Origin: Cognataquiflexum nitidum | GTDB lineage: Bacteria > Bacteroidota > Bacteroidia > Cytophagales > Cyclobacteriaceae | Assembly (NCBI RefSeq): GCF_022538055.1 | Contig: NZ_JAKZAM010000022.1 | Span: 1 to 64,000, forward strand | Reading direction: 5' to 3' | Length of the DNA stretch: 64,000 nucleotides | In this document: positions 27,134 through 36,476 of the stretch, piece after piece | How positions within the stretch are numbered: the first letter of the stretch is position 1 | How the letters are laid out: each line of letters opens with the position of its first letter | The notes under the pieces: generated by a model | Seen by the model: only the letters and a program-made list of their open reading frames with translations | What the model was told of the DNA's origin: nothing | The model's database searches: none | Position numbers and translations under genes: made by a program

Positions 27134-28627
27134 ATGCCCACGCTAATTTCCATCCAAACAGCCACTGTCAGACAATTTGATAAAGTAGTTTTTGAGAACT
27201 TGGATTTTGAATGGAATACAGGTCAACATTGGGCAATTTTGGGGCAATCCGGTGTGGAACTTACGGCTTTTTTGGATACCCTATTGGGTAAAACCATGGT
27301 AACTTCAGGTAGGATCCAAAGGACCTTTGCCAAAGAATACCAAGATCAAAAGTCAGAAGCAGGTGAAGTAAACTCATTCAGGGATTTGATTGCCACCGTT
27401 TCTCAGCAATATACTTTCAAGAACAAGTCCAATCTTGGGAATTTCTATTTCCAGCAGCGCTTCAACTCGATGGAGTCTGATGAGGCCCTGACTGTGGAAG
27501 ATTATCTTAAAAGCATAGAAGTAAAAGCGCCTGGTCCATGGAGTTTGTCAAAAGTAATCAGGTTCATGAATTTAGAGCATCTCAAAGACAAATCCCTTAT
27601 CAAGCTGTCGAATGGAGAGACACGGAGACTTTCTTTTGCCACGGCTTTGATCAAGAATCCAAAAATTCTTTTGATGGACCAGCCGCTTACGGGTTTGGAC
27701 AAAGAAACAAGGGGTGATTTTGGAGGTATGCTTTCGGATATTATTGCCTCAGGGATCCATGTCCTGATGAGTAGCCACCATAACGAGATTCCATCCGGAA
27801 TCACCCACGTAGCCATATTGGGTGAAAATAAAATCACAAATGCCGATAAAGCGGAAAAAATAAAAGGAGCGCACCAAAGCTTGCAGTTTGAGAATGACGT
27901 TGATCCGGAATTTGTAAAAAGGCTTTTAGGTAAAAATTCAGCATTTACTTTCCAAAAAATACTGGACTTTAAAAATATTGCTGTAAGGTATGGAGACAAA
28001 CAGATCCTAGAGGGCATCAATTGGACGATTCTTCCCAATGAAAAGTGGGCTTTGAAAGGAGAAAACGGTGCAGGAAAATCCACTCTTCTCAGTTTGGTAT
28101 TGGGTGAAAATCCTCAAGCCTATGCCAATGAAATATGGCTTTTTGACAGGAAAAGAGGATCAGGAGAAAGTATATGGGATATCAAAAAACAAATTGGATT
28201 TGTAGCGCCGGAGCTTTCGAGGTTTTTTCCACCCAATCAAACTTGTATCAAGGTGGTGCTATCGGGATTATTTGATACCATGGGTTTGTTCAAGAAAGTC
28301 TCTCAGGATCAGGAAAAATTGGCAATGGATTGGTTGGGATTGTTTCATTTGGAAAATATAGCCAATCGATTGTTAAGTCAGGTTTCACTCGAAAACCAAA
28401 GGTTTATCTTGCTTGCAAGGGCTTTGATCAAAAATCCCGAATTATTGGTTTTGGATGAGGCTGCCCAAGGAATGGATGACTTACAAAGGGTCAGGTTCAG
28501 AGAAACTGTCGATCTGGTTTGCAAAATTCTGCCGGTTTCGATGATTTATGTGAGTCATTATGAGGAGGATATTCCAAAATGTGTAGATAAAATTTTTAGA
28601 TTAAAAGGAGGAAAAGCGGTTTTTTGA
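27134..28627 (+). CDS. ModF-like double ABC ATPase with one degenerate ATP site
   Basis: Soluble protein of 497 residues with two ABC modules and no membrane domain, similar in layout to E. coli ModF. Module 1 has a broken Walker A (GQSGVELT at 37-44, lacking the GKS/T lysine), a readable signature LSNGE at 158-162 and Walker B LLMDQ with Q183 instead of the catalytic glutamate. Module 2 has an intact Walker A GENGAGKST (309-317) and Walker B LVLDE (438-442) but a weak signature, LSQVSLENQ (414-422). In a paired dimer one composite site would be dead and one could work. No transporter genes are adjacent. The role is unknown; ModF-like proteins are linked loosely to molybdate. Confidence 0.82.
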   Translation: MPTLISIQTATVRQFDKVVFENLDFEWNTGQHWAILGQSGVELTAFLDTLLGKTMVTSGRIQRTFAKEYQDQKSEAGEVNSFRDLIATVSQQYTFKNKSNLGNFYFQQRFNSMESDEALTVEDYLKSIEVKAPGPWSLSKVIRFMNLEHLKDKSLIKLSNGETRRLSFATALIKNPKILLMDQPLTGLDKETRGDFGGMLSDIIASGIHVLMSSHHNEIPSGITHVAILGENKITNADKAEKIKGAHQSLQFENDVDPEFVKRLLGKNSAFTFQKILDFKNIAVRYGDKQILEGINWTILPNEKWALKGENGAGKSTLLSLVLGENPQAYANEIWLFDRKRGSGESIWDIKKQIGFVAPELSRFFPPNQTCIKVVLSGLFDTMGLFKKVSQDQEKLAMDWLGLFHLENIANRLLSQVSLENQRFILLARALIKNPELLVLDEAAQGMDDLQRVRFRETVDLVCKILPVSMIYVSHYEEDIPKCVDKIFRLKGGKAVF

Positions 28628-28630
28628 TCC

Positions 28631-29284
28631 TCAAAGAAGGTCGCTTGCTTCTGTGGGAATTGAAACAGTCTCTATAAAAGTCCCATCATCTTCCAATCTG
28701 ATTCCTGTCAGGCAGACACCGCCATAAGCCCCTGTGTCAATATTCCAGGAATTTGATTCCTTGCTGTATTTGGGGACTCCGTCCCAATTTGGTGTATGCC
28801 CGATTACCTGAAGTTTCCCGGTATTGATCAAAGGCTTTCTGTTCCATAAAAGCCCATTGGTGTTCTTTTGGTCATAGGGATTTCCAAGTCCTGAAAACCC
28901 CGCATGTGTTACCTGCACAGAGTCATTTTCCCATATCAAAGGAAGGTCTGTCAACCAAGTCGAGTAGTTGTCCGGATCAATGTGTGCTTCTTCAAACTGC
29001 CGGAGGGTTTTGTTTCCTCCATTCGAAAGCCAAACACCTAGCTTATCCTCACCTTTCATGTAATTTATCATCAGCTGTTCGTGGTTCCCTCTCAAAAAAT
29101 GGGCTTCTTTTTTAAAATTCATCTGAAGTTCAAATGCGAGATGAATAACTGACGGAGACAAAGCCCCTCTGTCTATCAAATCACCCAACTGTATGAGGGT
29201 CTCAGATTTTGGATCCCAGTAGTCCAATAAATTTAAAAAGGTATTGAGACACCCGTGAACATCTCCAATAATGAACATTCCCAT
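28631..29284 (-). CDS. Metallophosphoesterase, PrpA/ApaH-like serine/threonine phosphatase
   Basis: Calcineurin-like phosphoesterase of 217 residues with the family blocks in order: GDVHGC near the N-terminus, GDLIDRG, RGNHE, and later VTHAGF and VIGHTPNWDGVP. These supply the two-metal site. The protein is close in size to bacterial PrpA phosphatases and to ApaH; no residues here settle protein-phosphatase versus dinucleoside-polyphosphatase activity. The frame extends to a TTG far upstream, but the ATG at 29284 (or 29278) is adopted because GDVHG lies shortly after it. It lies tail to tail with the preceding ABC gene, 3 bp apart. Confidence 0.82.
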   Translation of the reverse strand: MGMFIIGDVHGCLNTFLNLLDYWDPKSETLIQLGDLIDRGALSPSVIHLAFELQMNFKKEAHFLRGNHEQLMINYMKGEDKLGVWLSNGGNKTLRQFEEAHIDPDNYSTWLTDLPLIWENDSVQVTHAGFSGLGNPYDQKNTNGLLWNRKPLINTGKLQVIGHTPNWDGVPKYSKESNSWNIDTGAYGGVCLTGIRLEDDGTFIETVSIPTEASDLL

Positions 29285-29519
29285 AAGTTTATAAAGGTTA
29301 AAAACAAACAACTTTCTGTAGTTATGAAAAAAAAACAACAAATGATTCTTATTACTTGCTCCAGTTAATAAATTTAATTATAATCACTTCATAATCAATT
29401 TTATATCTTCAAAACATTCTAAGGCAAATGTTGTTTTTATTTGGTCATAAATGGATTGATTTATTGATCAAAATCCATAGGTTCTTAAACGATTTAAATT
29501 TCCTCAAAGGTTGTATGTT

Positions 29520-30098
29520 ATGAAAAAATCAATTCTAATTCTCTTCTCCTTTTCCCTTTTCTTTTCTGCCTGTGTAAGTCAAAAAGATTATATTGCAGAC
29601 TATGATTTTAATTATGCGGGTAATTTTAAGAAATATAAAACTTTTGGTTTTGTTAATAACCCATTTCCCGACACGACTACCCATTATCTGACTATTGAAA
29701 GGACAATCACCAATAGGCTCGGTTCTCAGGGATTTAAATTACAGCCCGAAAAGCCAGACATTCTGATAAATTATAAGGTTTTTACAGAAGATGTTAAATA
29801 TAGGGGGTATGAACAGCCTAATTTTGATTTTTGGGTTCAGAGGAGAAGTGCCGATTTTGAAGTAACTGAAGAAGAGGAAAAAGAGAACCGTGAAAAAGAT
29901 GAGAATTACAATCAGGTGAAATTTATGGAAAACAATGGTATGCTTGTAATTTTTGTGATTGACAACAAAAGAGGAAATACCATTTGGCAGGGGTATACTG
30001 CTGCAAGTTTTGATTTTTTCTCACCTGAAGTTTCTACAGAATTGACTAAAGCAACATATCGGGTTATGGATCAATTCAAGATTCTGACTAGAAATTAA
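29520..30098 (+). CDS. DUF4136-containing lipoprotein
   Basis: A 192-residue exported protein with an N-terminal hydrophobic stretch ending SLFFSAC, a probable lipobox. The body contains the DUF4136-type pattern: DYDFNYAGNFKKYKTFGFVNN, ILINYKVFTEDVKYRG and a C-terminal IDNKRGNTIWQGYTAA. The family is common in Bacteroidota and Proteobacteria and has no agreed function. A TTG three codons earlier opens the frame; the ATG at 29520 gives a standard signal sequence. It converges with the NagZ-like gene, 6 bp apart. Confidence 0.8.
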   Translation: MKKSILILFSFSLFFSACVSQKDYIADYDFNYAGNFKKYKTFGFVNNPFPDTTTHYLTIERTITNRLGSQGFKLQPEKPDILINYKVFTEDVKYRGYEQPNFDFWVQRRSADFEVTEEEEKENREKDENYNQVKFMENNGMLVIFVIDNKRGNTIWQGYTAASFDFFSPEVSTELTKATYRVMDQFKILTRN

Positions 30099-30104
30099 CC
30101 ACAT

Positions 30105-31667
30105 TCAGTCAAGCCTGCCCTCTGCTTCAATTTTTCCCAAGAAGTGGAGGGCAGCTGTTTTTTGGGTAGATTCAAAATTTTGGAAGGCGCAGATGACTTT
30201 TTCAAATTTTTGAAAATAACTGATTTCATTCAGTGATAGGGGAGACCCGAACAGATAGAGTTGACAGTTTTTATTTTCTATATGGTTCAAAAGTTTTTTG
30301 ATCATTTCGATGTCCATCCCAAAATGATTCACAGGCTTGGCTGAGGGCACAAAAACTGCGATCAGTAGGTTGTCAAAATTCTTTAATTTTTCCCAGCTCG
30401 GGTCGGTAACGGAGGTCAAGCTAATTGATTGAGAAGAAGTGACTTTATCCAATTCCGAGAAGAAAACATTTTCATTTTCCTGAAATAAAGAAACCTTCGC
30501 AAACTTGGCATCTGACATATCAAGGGAGGTTTGCGGGTTTGGGTTGAAAATTTCAGAGATATAATAGCGTGGAAGCTTGTCATTGAAAGCAATATGATCT
30601 GACCAGTTGAATTCTATTTCTTTTGGAAGATGATCAGAATAGATGCCGAGTTTTTCTTTGAGGCGGGTCACTTTTTGATAACTCTCCAAAATTTTTTCTT
30701 CTGATCCATTTTTCAAAATCATCTCTATTCCTGCTGTCACATTTTCTGAAAAACAGAGCAAGTCATTTCCTGCCTTGAATGCTTCCCACTCCAACTGTCC
30801 CGGTTCGGGAAAAAGGTCAGAGACACTTTTCATATTCAATGCATCTGAGACCACGATTCCTTTGAAACCCATTTCCCCTTTTAATAAATCAGTAATGATC
30901 TCTTTGGATATTGAAGCTGGAATGGTTTTTCCGTTGGAAAGCGCCGGTGCAGCCAAGTGCCCCACCATGATCATGTCGATACCCGCTTTAATTCCGTTGG
31001 CAAAAGGATAAAGTTCTTCAGAAATCAATTCTTCCTTTGTTTTATTAATGACTGGAAGCCCAAGATGGGAATCAGTGTCTGTATCTCCATGTCCCGGAAA
31101 ATGCTTGTAAGAGGCCCCAATTCCGGCTTTCTCCAAACCTCGATACATGGCCAAAGCAAATCTGCTTACCTTCTCTTTGTCAGGTCCAAATGACCTGTAT
31201 CCGATCACTGGATTTTTGGGATTGGTGTTGATATCAGCAACAGGGGCAAAATTCAGTTGAATTCCGGTCTGCTTAAGGTCTTTTCCCATCCGGTAACCTG
31301 TTTCAAAAACCAAATCCTCATGTTCAAGCGAAAGTGCTCCCAAGGTAATGGCGTAAGGATATTGGGGAGTATTTTCTATCCTCATCGCCAAACCAAACTC
31401 CGCATCAATACTCATTAAAAGTGGTTGTTTGGAAATGGATTGGTATCGGACGATCAATGCCCGAAGTTTTTCAAGCGTATTTTCATAAGTCAGCTTTTCT
31501 TGCCTTTTCTCAAAATTGGCTGCAGCACTGTGGCGGCTATGGAAAAAAGTAAGGCCACCGATGTGTTGGTTTTTGATCAATGACTCGATTTCCAAATAAT
31601 TTTCTTCCGTATCGTGGATAAATGCCGCCGGCGAAAAAAGCTGACCAATTTTTTCTTTTAAAGTCAT
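30105..31667 (-). CDS. nagZ: Glycoside hydrolase family 3, NagZ-like beta-N-acetylglucosaminidase
   Basis: Releases GlcNAc from the GlcNAc-anhydroMurNAc muropeptides made by lytic transglycosylases. The 520-residue protein has the GH3 catalytic barrel in its N-terminal 330 residues, with KHFPGHGDTDTDSH, a signature of NagZ-type enzymes. The nucleophile region FKGIVVSDALNMKSV follows. The C-terminal 190 residues form an extra domain absent in E. coli NagZ (341 residues). There is no evident signal peptide, in keeping with a cytosolic recycling enzyme. It starts 27 bp after ampG in the muropeptide operon. Confidence 0.85.
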   Translation of the reverse strand: MTLKEKIGQLFSPAAFIHDTEENYLEIESLIKNQHIGGLTFFHSRHSAAANFEKRQEKLTYENTLEKLRALIVRYQSISKQPLLMSIDAEFGLAMRIENTPQYPYAITLGALSLEHEDLVFETGYRMGKDLKQTGIQLNFAPVADINTNPKNPVIGYRSFGPDKEKVSRFALAMYRGLEKAGIGASYKHFPGHGDTDTDSHLGLPVINKTKEELISEELYPFANGIKAGIDMIMVGHLAAPALSNGKTIPASISKEIITDLLKGEMGFKGIVVSDALNMKSVSDLFPEPGQLEWEAFKAGNDLLCFSENVTAGIEMILKNGSEEKILESYQKVTRLKEKLGIYSDHLPKEIEFNWSDHIAFNDKLPRYYISEIFNPNPQTSLDMSDAKFAKVSLFQENENVFFSELDKVTSSQSISLTSVTDPSWEKLKNFDNLLIAVFVPSAKPVNHFGMDIEMIKKLLNHIENKNCQLYLFGSPLSLNEISYFQKFEKVICAFQNFESTQKTAALHFLGKIEAEGRLD

Positions 31668-31694
31668 TTTTTAAAATAGTTTCTAATTAATTCA

Positions 31695-32981
31695 TCATTT
31701 TTCATTCTGAACTTCTTCCACCTTCTTCTTCCCATATTCATTCGGAAATTTCACATATCGGATCATCATGATTCCCGGGATCGCAGCTGCTACTACCCAA
31801 AGAAAAAACCCTTCATAGCCCAACCATTCCTGCACAAAACCACTCGCCATTCCCGGTAGCATCATTCCCATTGCCATAAAACCTGTCGCGATGGCATAAT
31901 GGGAAGTTTTGGATGGTCCTTCGGAAACATATATCAGGTACATCATAAAGGCCGCGAATCCAAACCCATAACCCAACTGCTCCACTACTACCACTGCGCC
32001 TGCCCAAAATGCGGATTCAGGTTGGAAATAGGCCAAAAGGTAATAGAAGAAGTTGGGCACGTTCAATGCCAAAATCATCGGCAACATCCATTTGCCCAAG
32101 CCATCTTTGGATATGACGACACCTCCGATGATGCCTCCAAGAGAAAGTGCGATAATCCCAAATGTCCCATATATCAAACCAACATCCGTGGTACTGAGTC
32201 CGAGTCCGCCATCAGGTCTGCTATCCAAAAGGAAAGGAGAGGCCATTTTTACAAGTTGTGATTCTCCCAAACGGTAAAAAAGGATGAAGGCCAAAGCTGC
32301 CCAGATTTCTTTTTTCTGAAAAAAGGAAATAAAAACCTTCCCAAAAGTCAATTGAACCTCTTTAACATACGTACTGCTCTTTTCGATATTAGGGGTGGTC
32401 CAGAGGTTGATCAGCGTCAATACAAACATCAGACCAGCTACCATGACCATTGTCAGAGACCAGGCTTTGGCATTGTCTCCGTATTTGACTTCAAGATATC
32501 CAGCTACGATGACAAACAATCCTTGCCCTGTTACCATCGCCACGCGATAGAATGTGCTTCTCAAACCGATGAAAAACGATTGTTGTTCTTCCTTCAAAGC
32601 CAAGAGATAAAACCCATCCGAAGCAATGTCATTGGTCGCAGAGGCAAAAGAAGCCAACCAGAAAAACGCCAATGTCAAAACAAAAAACTGGTCTGTAGGT
32701 ACGCTGAGGCCTGTGCATAGAAAGGCAAAAGACAATACCAATTGCATTGCCAAAAACCATTTTCGTTTGGTTCCATAAAGGTCTACCAATGGACTCCAAA
32801 GTGGTTTGATGACCCAAGGGAGGTAAAGGAAACTGGTGTAAAGTCCGATTTCTGAATTGTCCACTCCGAGTTTTTTGTACATGATGACAGATACCGTAAT
32901 GCTCAATACATAGGGAATTCCTTCGGTTAGGTATAGTGGCGGAATCCAATACCAAGGATTGTTTTTGATGGTTTTGCTCAT
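31695..32981 (-). CDS. ampG: AmpG-type muropeptide MFS permease
   Basis: Inner membrane major facilitator protein for uptake of anhydromuropeptides. The 428-residue protein begins PLYLTEGIPYVL, matching the AmpG start pattern, and continues with LPWVIKPLWSPLVD and FWLASFASATNDIASDGF. It has about 12 hydrophobic helices. Its start overlaps the stop of the GNAT gene by 4 bp (ATGA), and the NagZ-like gene follows. Its genomic partners strongly support a role in peptidoglycan recycling. A sugar transporter of the same PAT subfamily remains a weaker alternative. Confidence 0.84.
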   Translation of the reverse strand: MSKTIKNNPWYWIPPLYLTEGIPYVLSITVSVIMYKKLGVDNSEIGLYTSFLYLPWVIKPLWSPLVDLYGTKRKWFLAMQLVLSFAFLCTGLSVPTDQFFVLTLAFFWLASFASATNDIASDGFYLLALKEEQQSFFIGLRSTFYRVAMVTGQGLFVIVAGYLEVKYGDNAKAWSLTMVMVAGLMFVLTLINLWTTPNIEKSSTYVKEVQLTFGKVFISFFQKKEIWAALAFILFYRLGESQLVKMASPFLLDSRPDGGLGLSTTDVGLIYGTFGIIALSLGGIIGGVVISKDGLGKWMLPMILALNVPNFFYYLLAYFQPESAFWAGAVVVVEQLGYGFGFAAFMMYLIYVSEGPSKTSHYAIATGFMAMGMMLPGMASGFVQEWLGYEGFFLWVVAAAIPGIMMIRYVKFPNEYGKKKVEEVQNEK

Positions 32982-33457
32982 GGTTTCTTTCTGATGAGGT
33001 TTTGGTAAATGCTGATTTCAGAACCTTCGATGATACTTGCCCCAACAGTATTTTTATAAAAATCAGCAGGTCCCACTCCCCCGATGATGGCATAGGCATA
33101 TCCCATTTCCTTCATGGATTGAAGGCTTTTGACCAAAAGGACTTTCCCTATTCCTTTTCCCCTCATAGCTTCCAGAGTGCCTGTTGGCCCAAAAAAGTTC
33201 TTTGCAGTAGATTCAAAACAGGCAAAACCCAAAATCTCATTTCCTTTTTGCGCAATCCAACAGTTTACAGGAAGATGACTAAAGGCTGACTCCACTTCAT
33301 TTGCCCAGTAAATGCCGAAATTTTCAAAGACCCAGTTTCTCACAAATGACTTTTCAGGAGGTATCGGCTTTCGAAACACAATATTCTCCTTAGCCAAAAT
33401 GGCTTCATTCTCCGAAATATCCGGGAGTTCCATCAAGCGGACAAGCATGTCTTTCAT
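32978..33457 (-). CDS. GNAT-family N-acetyltransferase
   Basis: A 159-residue acyl-CoA-dependent acetyltransferase. The acetyl-CoA pocket motif is MRGKGIGKVLL near 120-130, and the FACFESTAKNFFGPTGTLE segment precedes it. It is coupled by ATGA overlaps to both the GHL10 gene upstream and ampG downstream, so it belongs firmly to the peptidoglycan operon. It might acetylate an amino sugar or muropeptide amine. This is inference from position, not from any residue seen. Confidence 0.85.
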   Translation of the reverse strand: MKDMLVRLMELPDISENEAILAKENIVFRKPIPPEKSFVRNWVFENFGIYWANEVESAFSHLPVNCWIAQKGNEILGFACFESTAKNFFGPTGTLEAMRGKGIGKVLLVKSLQSMKEMGYAYAIIGGVGPADFYKNTVGASIIEGSEISIYQNLIRKKP

Positions 33458-35151
33458 GGGATTTGGGTTTTTGGGTTAGCCTGAATTTCGAAAACCTGTG
33501 GGTTTGATTCTTTGCCAAAACGGTCCAGAAAACTGATGGCCACGAATTTTTGGTTGATTGAATTCAAAACCGGAAGTAACATCCTGTTGCTTTCATCCAG
33601 ATATATCCTTTGGGAGGAAACATTCTCTTTGCGTTTTTGCAGATCAGGGAGGGTCGGCGCGGTGTAGATCAATGCAAACCGAAAATCAGGTTGTATGCCC
33701 CGCTCAAACTGAAAAGCAAATCCGTCGCCATGTGGGATAAGAATCGGAGTTTGGCCTGTTGGATTGCCATTGGGATTTGGAAGTACATCAGGAGGCAATG
33801 CCGTGAAGTGGTAATGGTTTTTGTGAAGCAAATCGGCGACATCCTTATTTTTTACATACATCGATTTGGCGCTGAAGTAAGCGTTGCCGGATATGTTTGG
33901 AGTGATCTTGGACAGTCCCACCTGATTGGAGATTTCCATTGGGTTTTCCCAGGCTTTGTCCGCATTGTCACGGATTTTGTAGGGGCCGTTTCCGATATAA
34001 ATTTTGGTGTTGTAGTGGTTTTTTGACCACCAGTTTACCAATTCCCTGTGTGAAGCAAGGTTATAATCCATGCTCCAATACAATTGGGGAATAAGGTAAT
34101 CGATCCATCCGTTTTTCATCCATGTCAGGACATCGGCAAAAAGATCGTCGAAGTTGGTCTGTCCGGCTCTGGTTTTGGATCCTGATGGGTCTTTGTCGAT
34201 GTTTCTCCAGACACCGAAAGGACTGATTCCGAATTGAACCCAAGGCTTTTCTGCTTTGATGGTTTCATTTACTTCTTTGACCAAAAGATTGACATTTTCT
34301 CTTCGCCAATCATCGAGTTTTTGTCCGGGTTTCCCATACTTTTTGAATGAAGCGGCATCGTTAAAGACTTCCTTTTCCACTTTGTAAGGATAAAAATAGT
34401 CATCAAAGTGGATGGCATCAATATTGTAATTTTGGACTACTTCTTTGATGATTTCTACCAGATGAGCCCTTACTTCGGGCAAGCCGGGATTGTAATAGTA
34501 CTTCGTGTCATACTTGATCATCCAATTGGGATGCTTGACAAAATCATGGTTTGGGCTGAGGTCTTTGGTTTCCATGGTCATGGTAGCCCGGTAAGGATTA
34601 AACCATGCATGGAATTCCAATCCCCGTTTGTGCGATTCCAATATCATCCAGGAAAGAGGATCTTCCATGGTATTTGGCTTTTGACCTTGTTTGCCTGTCA
34701 GGTATTTGGACCAAGGGGAATATTTGGATGGATAAAATGCATCGCCGGCTGCCCGAACCTGCACAATCACCGCATTGAAATTGAGTGATTTGTAATAATC
34801 CAGAAGCTTAATAAAATCCTCTTTTTGCTTGGAATAGGAATCTGTTGAAGAAGTTGGCCAGTCAATATTGGCGACTGTCGCGATCCAAACTCCTCTGAAT
34901 TCCCTTGGACTCGGTCCCAATTCAATTTCCAAAGGTTTGTAAAAAGAAGTAGGACTTGGGACAGTTACGGTTTTTGATGGAAAATTACTTTTACCGGCAG
35001 GTTTTTCAGACGAAGGAATTTGGGTACTTGTTTTCGTTCTAGTGGTAGGAATGGGTGTCACTGTCTTGCATGACTGTATTCCCATGACTATGGCAAGAAG
35101 GAAGGCTAAATGAAATATTCGGGATTTATTCAATTTGAAAGGAGGCTTCAT
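33454..35151 (-). CDS. GHL10/DUF187 glycosylhydrolase-like lipoprotein
   Basis: A 565-residue exported protein; the N-terminal hydrophobic stretch ends GIQSC, a likely lipobox. A proline/threonine/serine-rich linker follows, then a glycosidase-type barrel of the DUF187 (GHL10, YngK-like) class: REFRGVWIATVANIDWP, YYKSLNFNAVIVQVRAAGDAFYPS, LEFHAWFNPYRA and IDYLIPQLYWSMDYN. The C-terminal 100 residues look like an accessory Fn3-type domain. In this operon a role in cutting glycan strands of peptidoglycan outside the inner membrane is plausible. The gene starts 6 bp after the amidase gene ends. Confidence 0.86.
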   Translation of the reverse strand: MKPPFKLNKSRIFHLAFLLAIVMGIQSCKTVTPIPTTRTKTSTQIPSSEKPAGKSNFPSKTVTVPSPTSFYKPLEIELGPSPREFRGVWIATVANIDWPTSSTDSYSKQKEDFIKLLDYYKSLNFNAVIVQVRAAGDAFYPSKYSPWSKYLTGKQGQKPNTMEDPLSWMILESHKRGLEFHAWFNPYRATMTMETKDLSPNHDFVKHPNWMIKYDTKYYYNPGLPEVRAHLVEIIKEVVQNYNIDAIHFDDYFYPYKVEKEVFNDAASFKKYGKPGQKLDDWRRENVNLLVKEVNETIKAEKPWVQFGISPFGVWRNIDKDPSGSKTRAGQTNFDDLFADVLTWMKNGWIDYLIPQLYWSMDYNLASHRELVNWWSKNHYNTKIYIGNGPYKIRDNADKAWENPMEISNQVGLSKITPNISGNAYFSAKSMYVKNKDVADLLHKNHYHFTALPPDVLPNPNGNPTGQTPILIPHGDGFAFQFERGIQPDFRFALIYTAPTLPDLQKRKENVSSQRIYLDESNRMLLPVLNSINQKFVAISFLDRFGKESNPQVFEIQANPKTQIP

Positions 35152-35157
35152 GTTTGG

Positions 35158-35823
35158 TCAAGGATTGCTTTTGAAATTCAGATCTGCTAGTTTTTTTCTT
35201 AGCTTTTTCATGAATTTTGGACCTGGATCCTGTTTTTGGGTCAGGTAGTTTGGGTCAGTTTCTTTCCAAATGGGTGTTCCCTGAAAGGCATAATATTCGT
35301 GGTGCCCGATGACATAGGTCAGCTTGTATTTTCTGTTGAGGTACCTGATCAATGCTGCATTGGCCTTGACCTGCGCATTGGTCAGTGGCGCATCCGGGCC
35401 CCCGATATTTTCGATACCTATTGCAGTATAGTTGAGTCCAATGGTATGTCTTGCAAAGGTCGTGTCAGGAAGTAACCGAAAGATGGTTCCGTCCCGGTCA
35501 ACCAAAAAATGCGCCGAAACATTGAGGTTACTAGCAGCAGTAAGTTCCGGTCGGCCACCAAGATACACCGGATTGAAAACATCAAAAGTCGATTCCAAGG
35601 AATTGATTGCAGTCCAATGCACTACGACCATGGTCGGAACAATTGTCGCGGTTTCCTTTTCAATCCCGTGTCTGTTTTTCAGGTATTCTATAGAAAGCTT
35701 TTCTCTTTCTTCGTCAAAAATAATGGGCTTGTCAAAGATTCGAAAAGTCTGTGCTTGGACTCCTGATACCAAAGCAGTAATTAAAATGACTGATAAATAG
35801 ACCAAAAGACCTTTTTTATTCAT
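35158..35823 (-). CDS. N-acetylmuramoyl-L-alanine amidase (Amidase_2 type)
   Basis: Zinc amidase cutting the bond between MurNAc and the peptide stem. The 221-residue protein has a signal peptide (about 1-24, ending VQAQ). The amidase_2 pattern follows: VVHWTA with the first zinc histidine, FLVDRDGTIFRLLPD, ARHTIG with a second histidine, IGIENIGG, and a C-terminal QDPGP with the aspartate ligand and proline. The open frame continues upstream to a TTG, but the ATG at 35823 gives a typical signal sequence. It is the first gene of the five-gene peptidoglycan operon. Confidence 0.87.
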   Translation of the reverse strand: MNKKGLLVYLSVILITALVSGVQAQTFRIFDKPIIFDEEREKLSIEYLKNRHGIEKETATIVPTMVVVHWTAINSLESTFDVFNPVYLGGRPELTAASNLNVSAHFLVDRDGTIFRLLPDTTFARHTIGLNYTAIGIENIGGPDAPLTNAQVKANAALIRYLNRKYKLTYVIGHHEYYAFQGTPIWKETDPNYLTQKQDPGPKFMKKLRKKLADLNFKSNP

Positions 35824-35935
35824 GGTTGTTGCTGTAGGGGTGTATATTCTCAATTTTTACTCAAAATAAAGGAATTTATTGGTAGGTATATTCCAATCAT
35901 CAAAACTTTGGACATTACAGCGCTATTCCATAAAC

Positions 35936-35963
35936 AAAAAGCCCCAGTCTTTAGGGACTGGGG
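35936..35963 (-). terminator. Rho-independent terminator of hsp20
   Basis: The stem CCCCAGTC (35942-35949) pairs with GACTGGGG (35956-35963) around a 6-nt loop. On the minus strand it ends in a C then five T residues (35940-35936). It lies 23 bp after the hsp20 stop. Confidence 0.85.
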
Positions 35964-35986
35964 ACTTGCATACGTAGGAAAAAATC

Positions 35987-36433
35987 TTAACCTACCGAAA
36001 TTGCCTTTTTGGGTTTTGTACTCTCAATAACCTTCTTAGGGAGGACTACATTCAAAATGCCGTTGTCATATTTGGCATCTATTTTTTCGTCCATCACATT
36101 CTCAGGAAGACTGAATGAACGCCTGATGCTTGAGTAGGAGAATTCTTTCTTACGGTAATTTTCTTTTTTCTCCTCTTTCTTCTCTTCTTTTTCGGCGCTG
36201 ATGTTCAGCATTCCGTCTACTACTTCGACTTTAAAATCTTTTTTGTCAAAGCCCGGTGCAGAAAGTTCAAGTTTGAACTCTTTGTCATTTTCAATCACAT
36301 TAGTGGAGGGAATTTCCACTCCCTTTTCTGGAAGCCAGAATTTTTCATCCCAATCAAATGGACTTTCTGTTCCAAAGAAATCCTGGACCAATTTTGGCCA
36401 AGCGCTTCCGTTTTGCTTAGTTAGTAATCCCAT
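35987..36433 (-). CDS. Small heat-shock protein, Hsp20/alpha-crystallin family
   Basis: ATP-independent holdase of 148 residues. The alpha-crystallin domain runs from about 38 to 132, with ELSAPGFDKKDFKVEVVDGMLNISAEKEE, a long lysine/glutamate insert, and the closing YDNGILNVVLPKK block with the AxxxGVL-like motif (A-K-Y-D-N-G-I-L). A short polar N-terminal arm is present. Only one copy is in view. A promoter-like pair of boxes lies upstream (36477-36506) and a clear terminator lies downstream, so it is monocistronic. Confidence 0.93.
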   Translation of the reverse strand: MGLLTKQNGSAWPKLVQDFFGTESPFDWDEKFWLPEKGVEIPSTNVIENDKEFKLELSAPGFDKKDFKVEVVDGMLNISAEKEEKKEEKKENYRKKEFSYSSIRRSFSLPENVMDEKIDAKYDNGILNVVLPKKVIESTKPKKAISVG

Positions 36434-36476
36434 GGCTATAAGAATTTTAGAGTTAATTGGATTTGTTTAACAGCAC

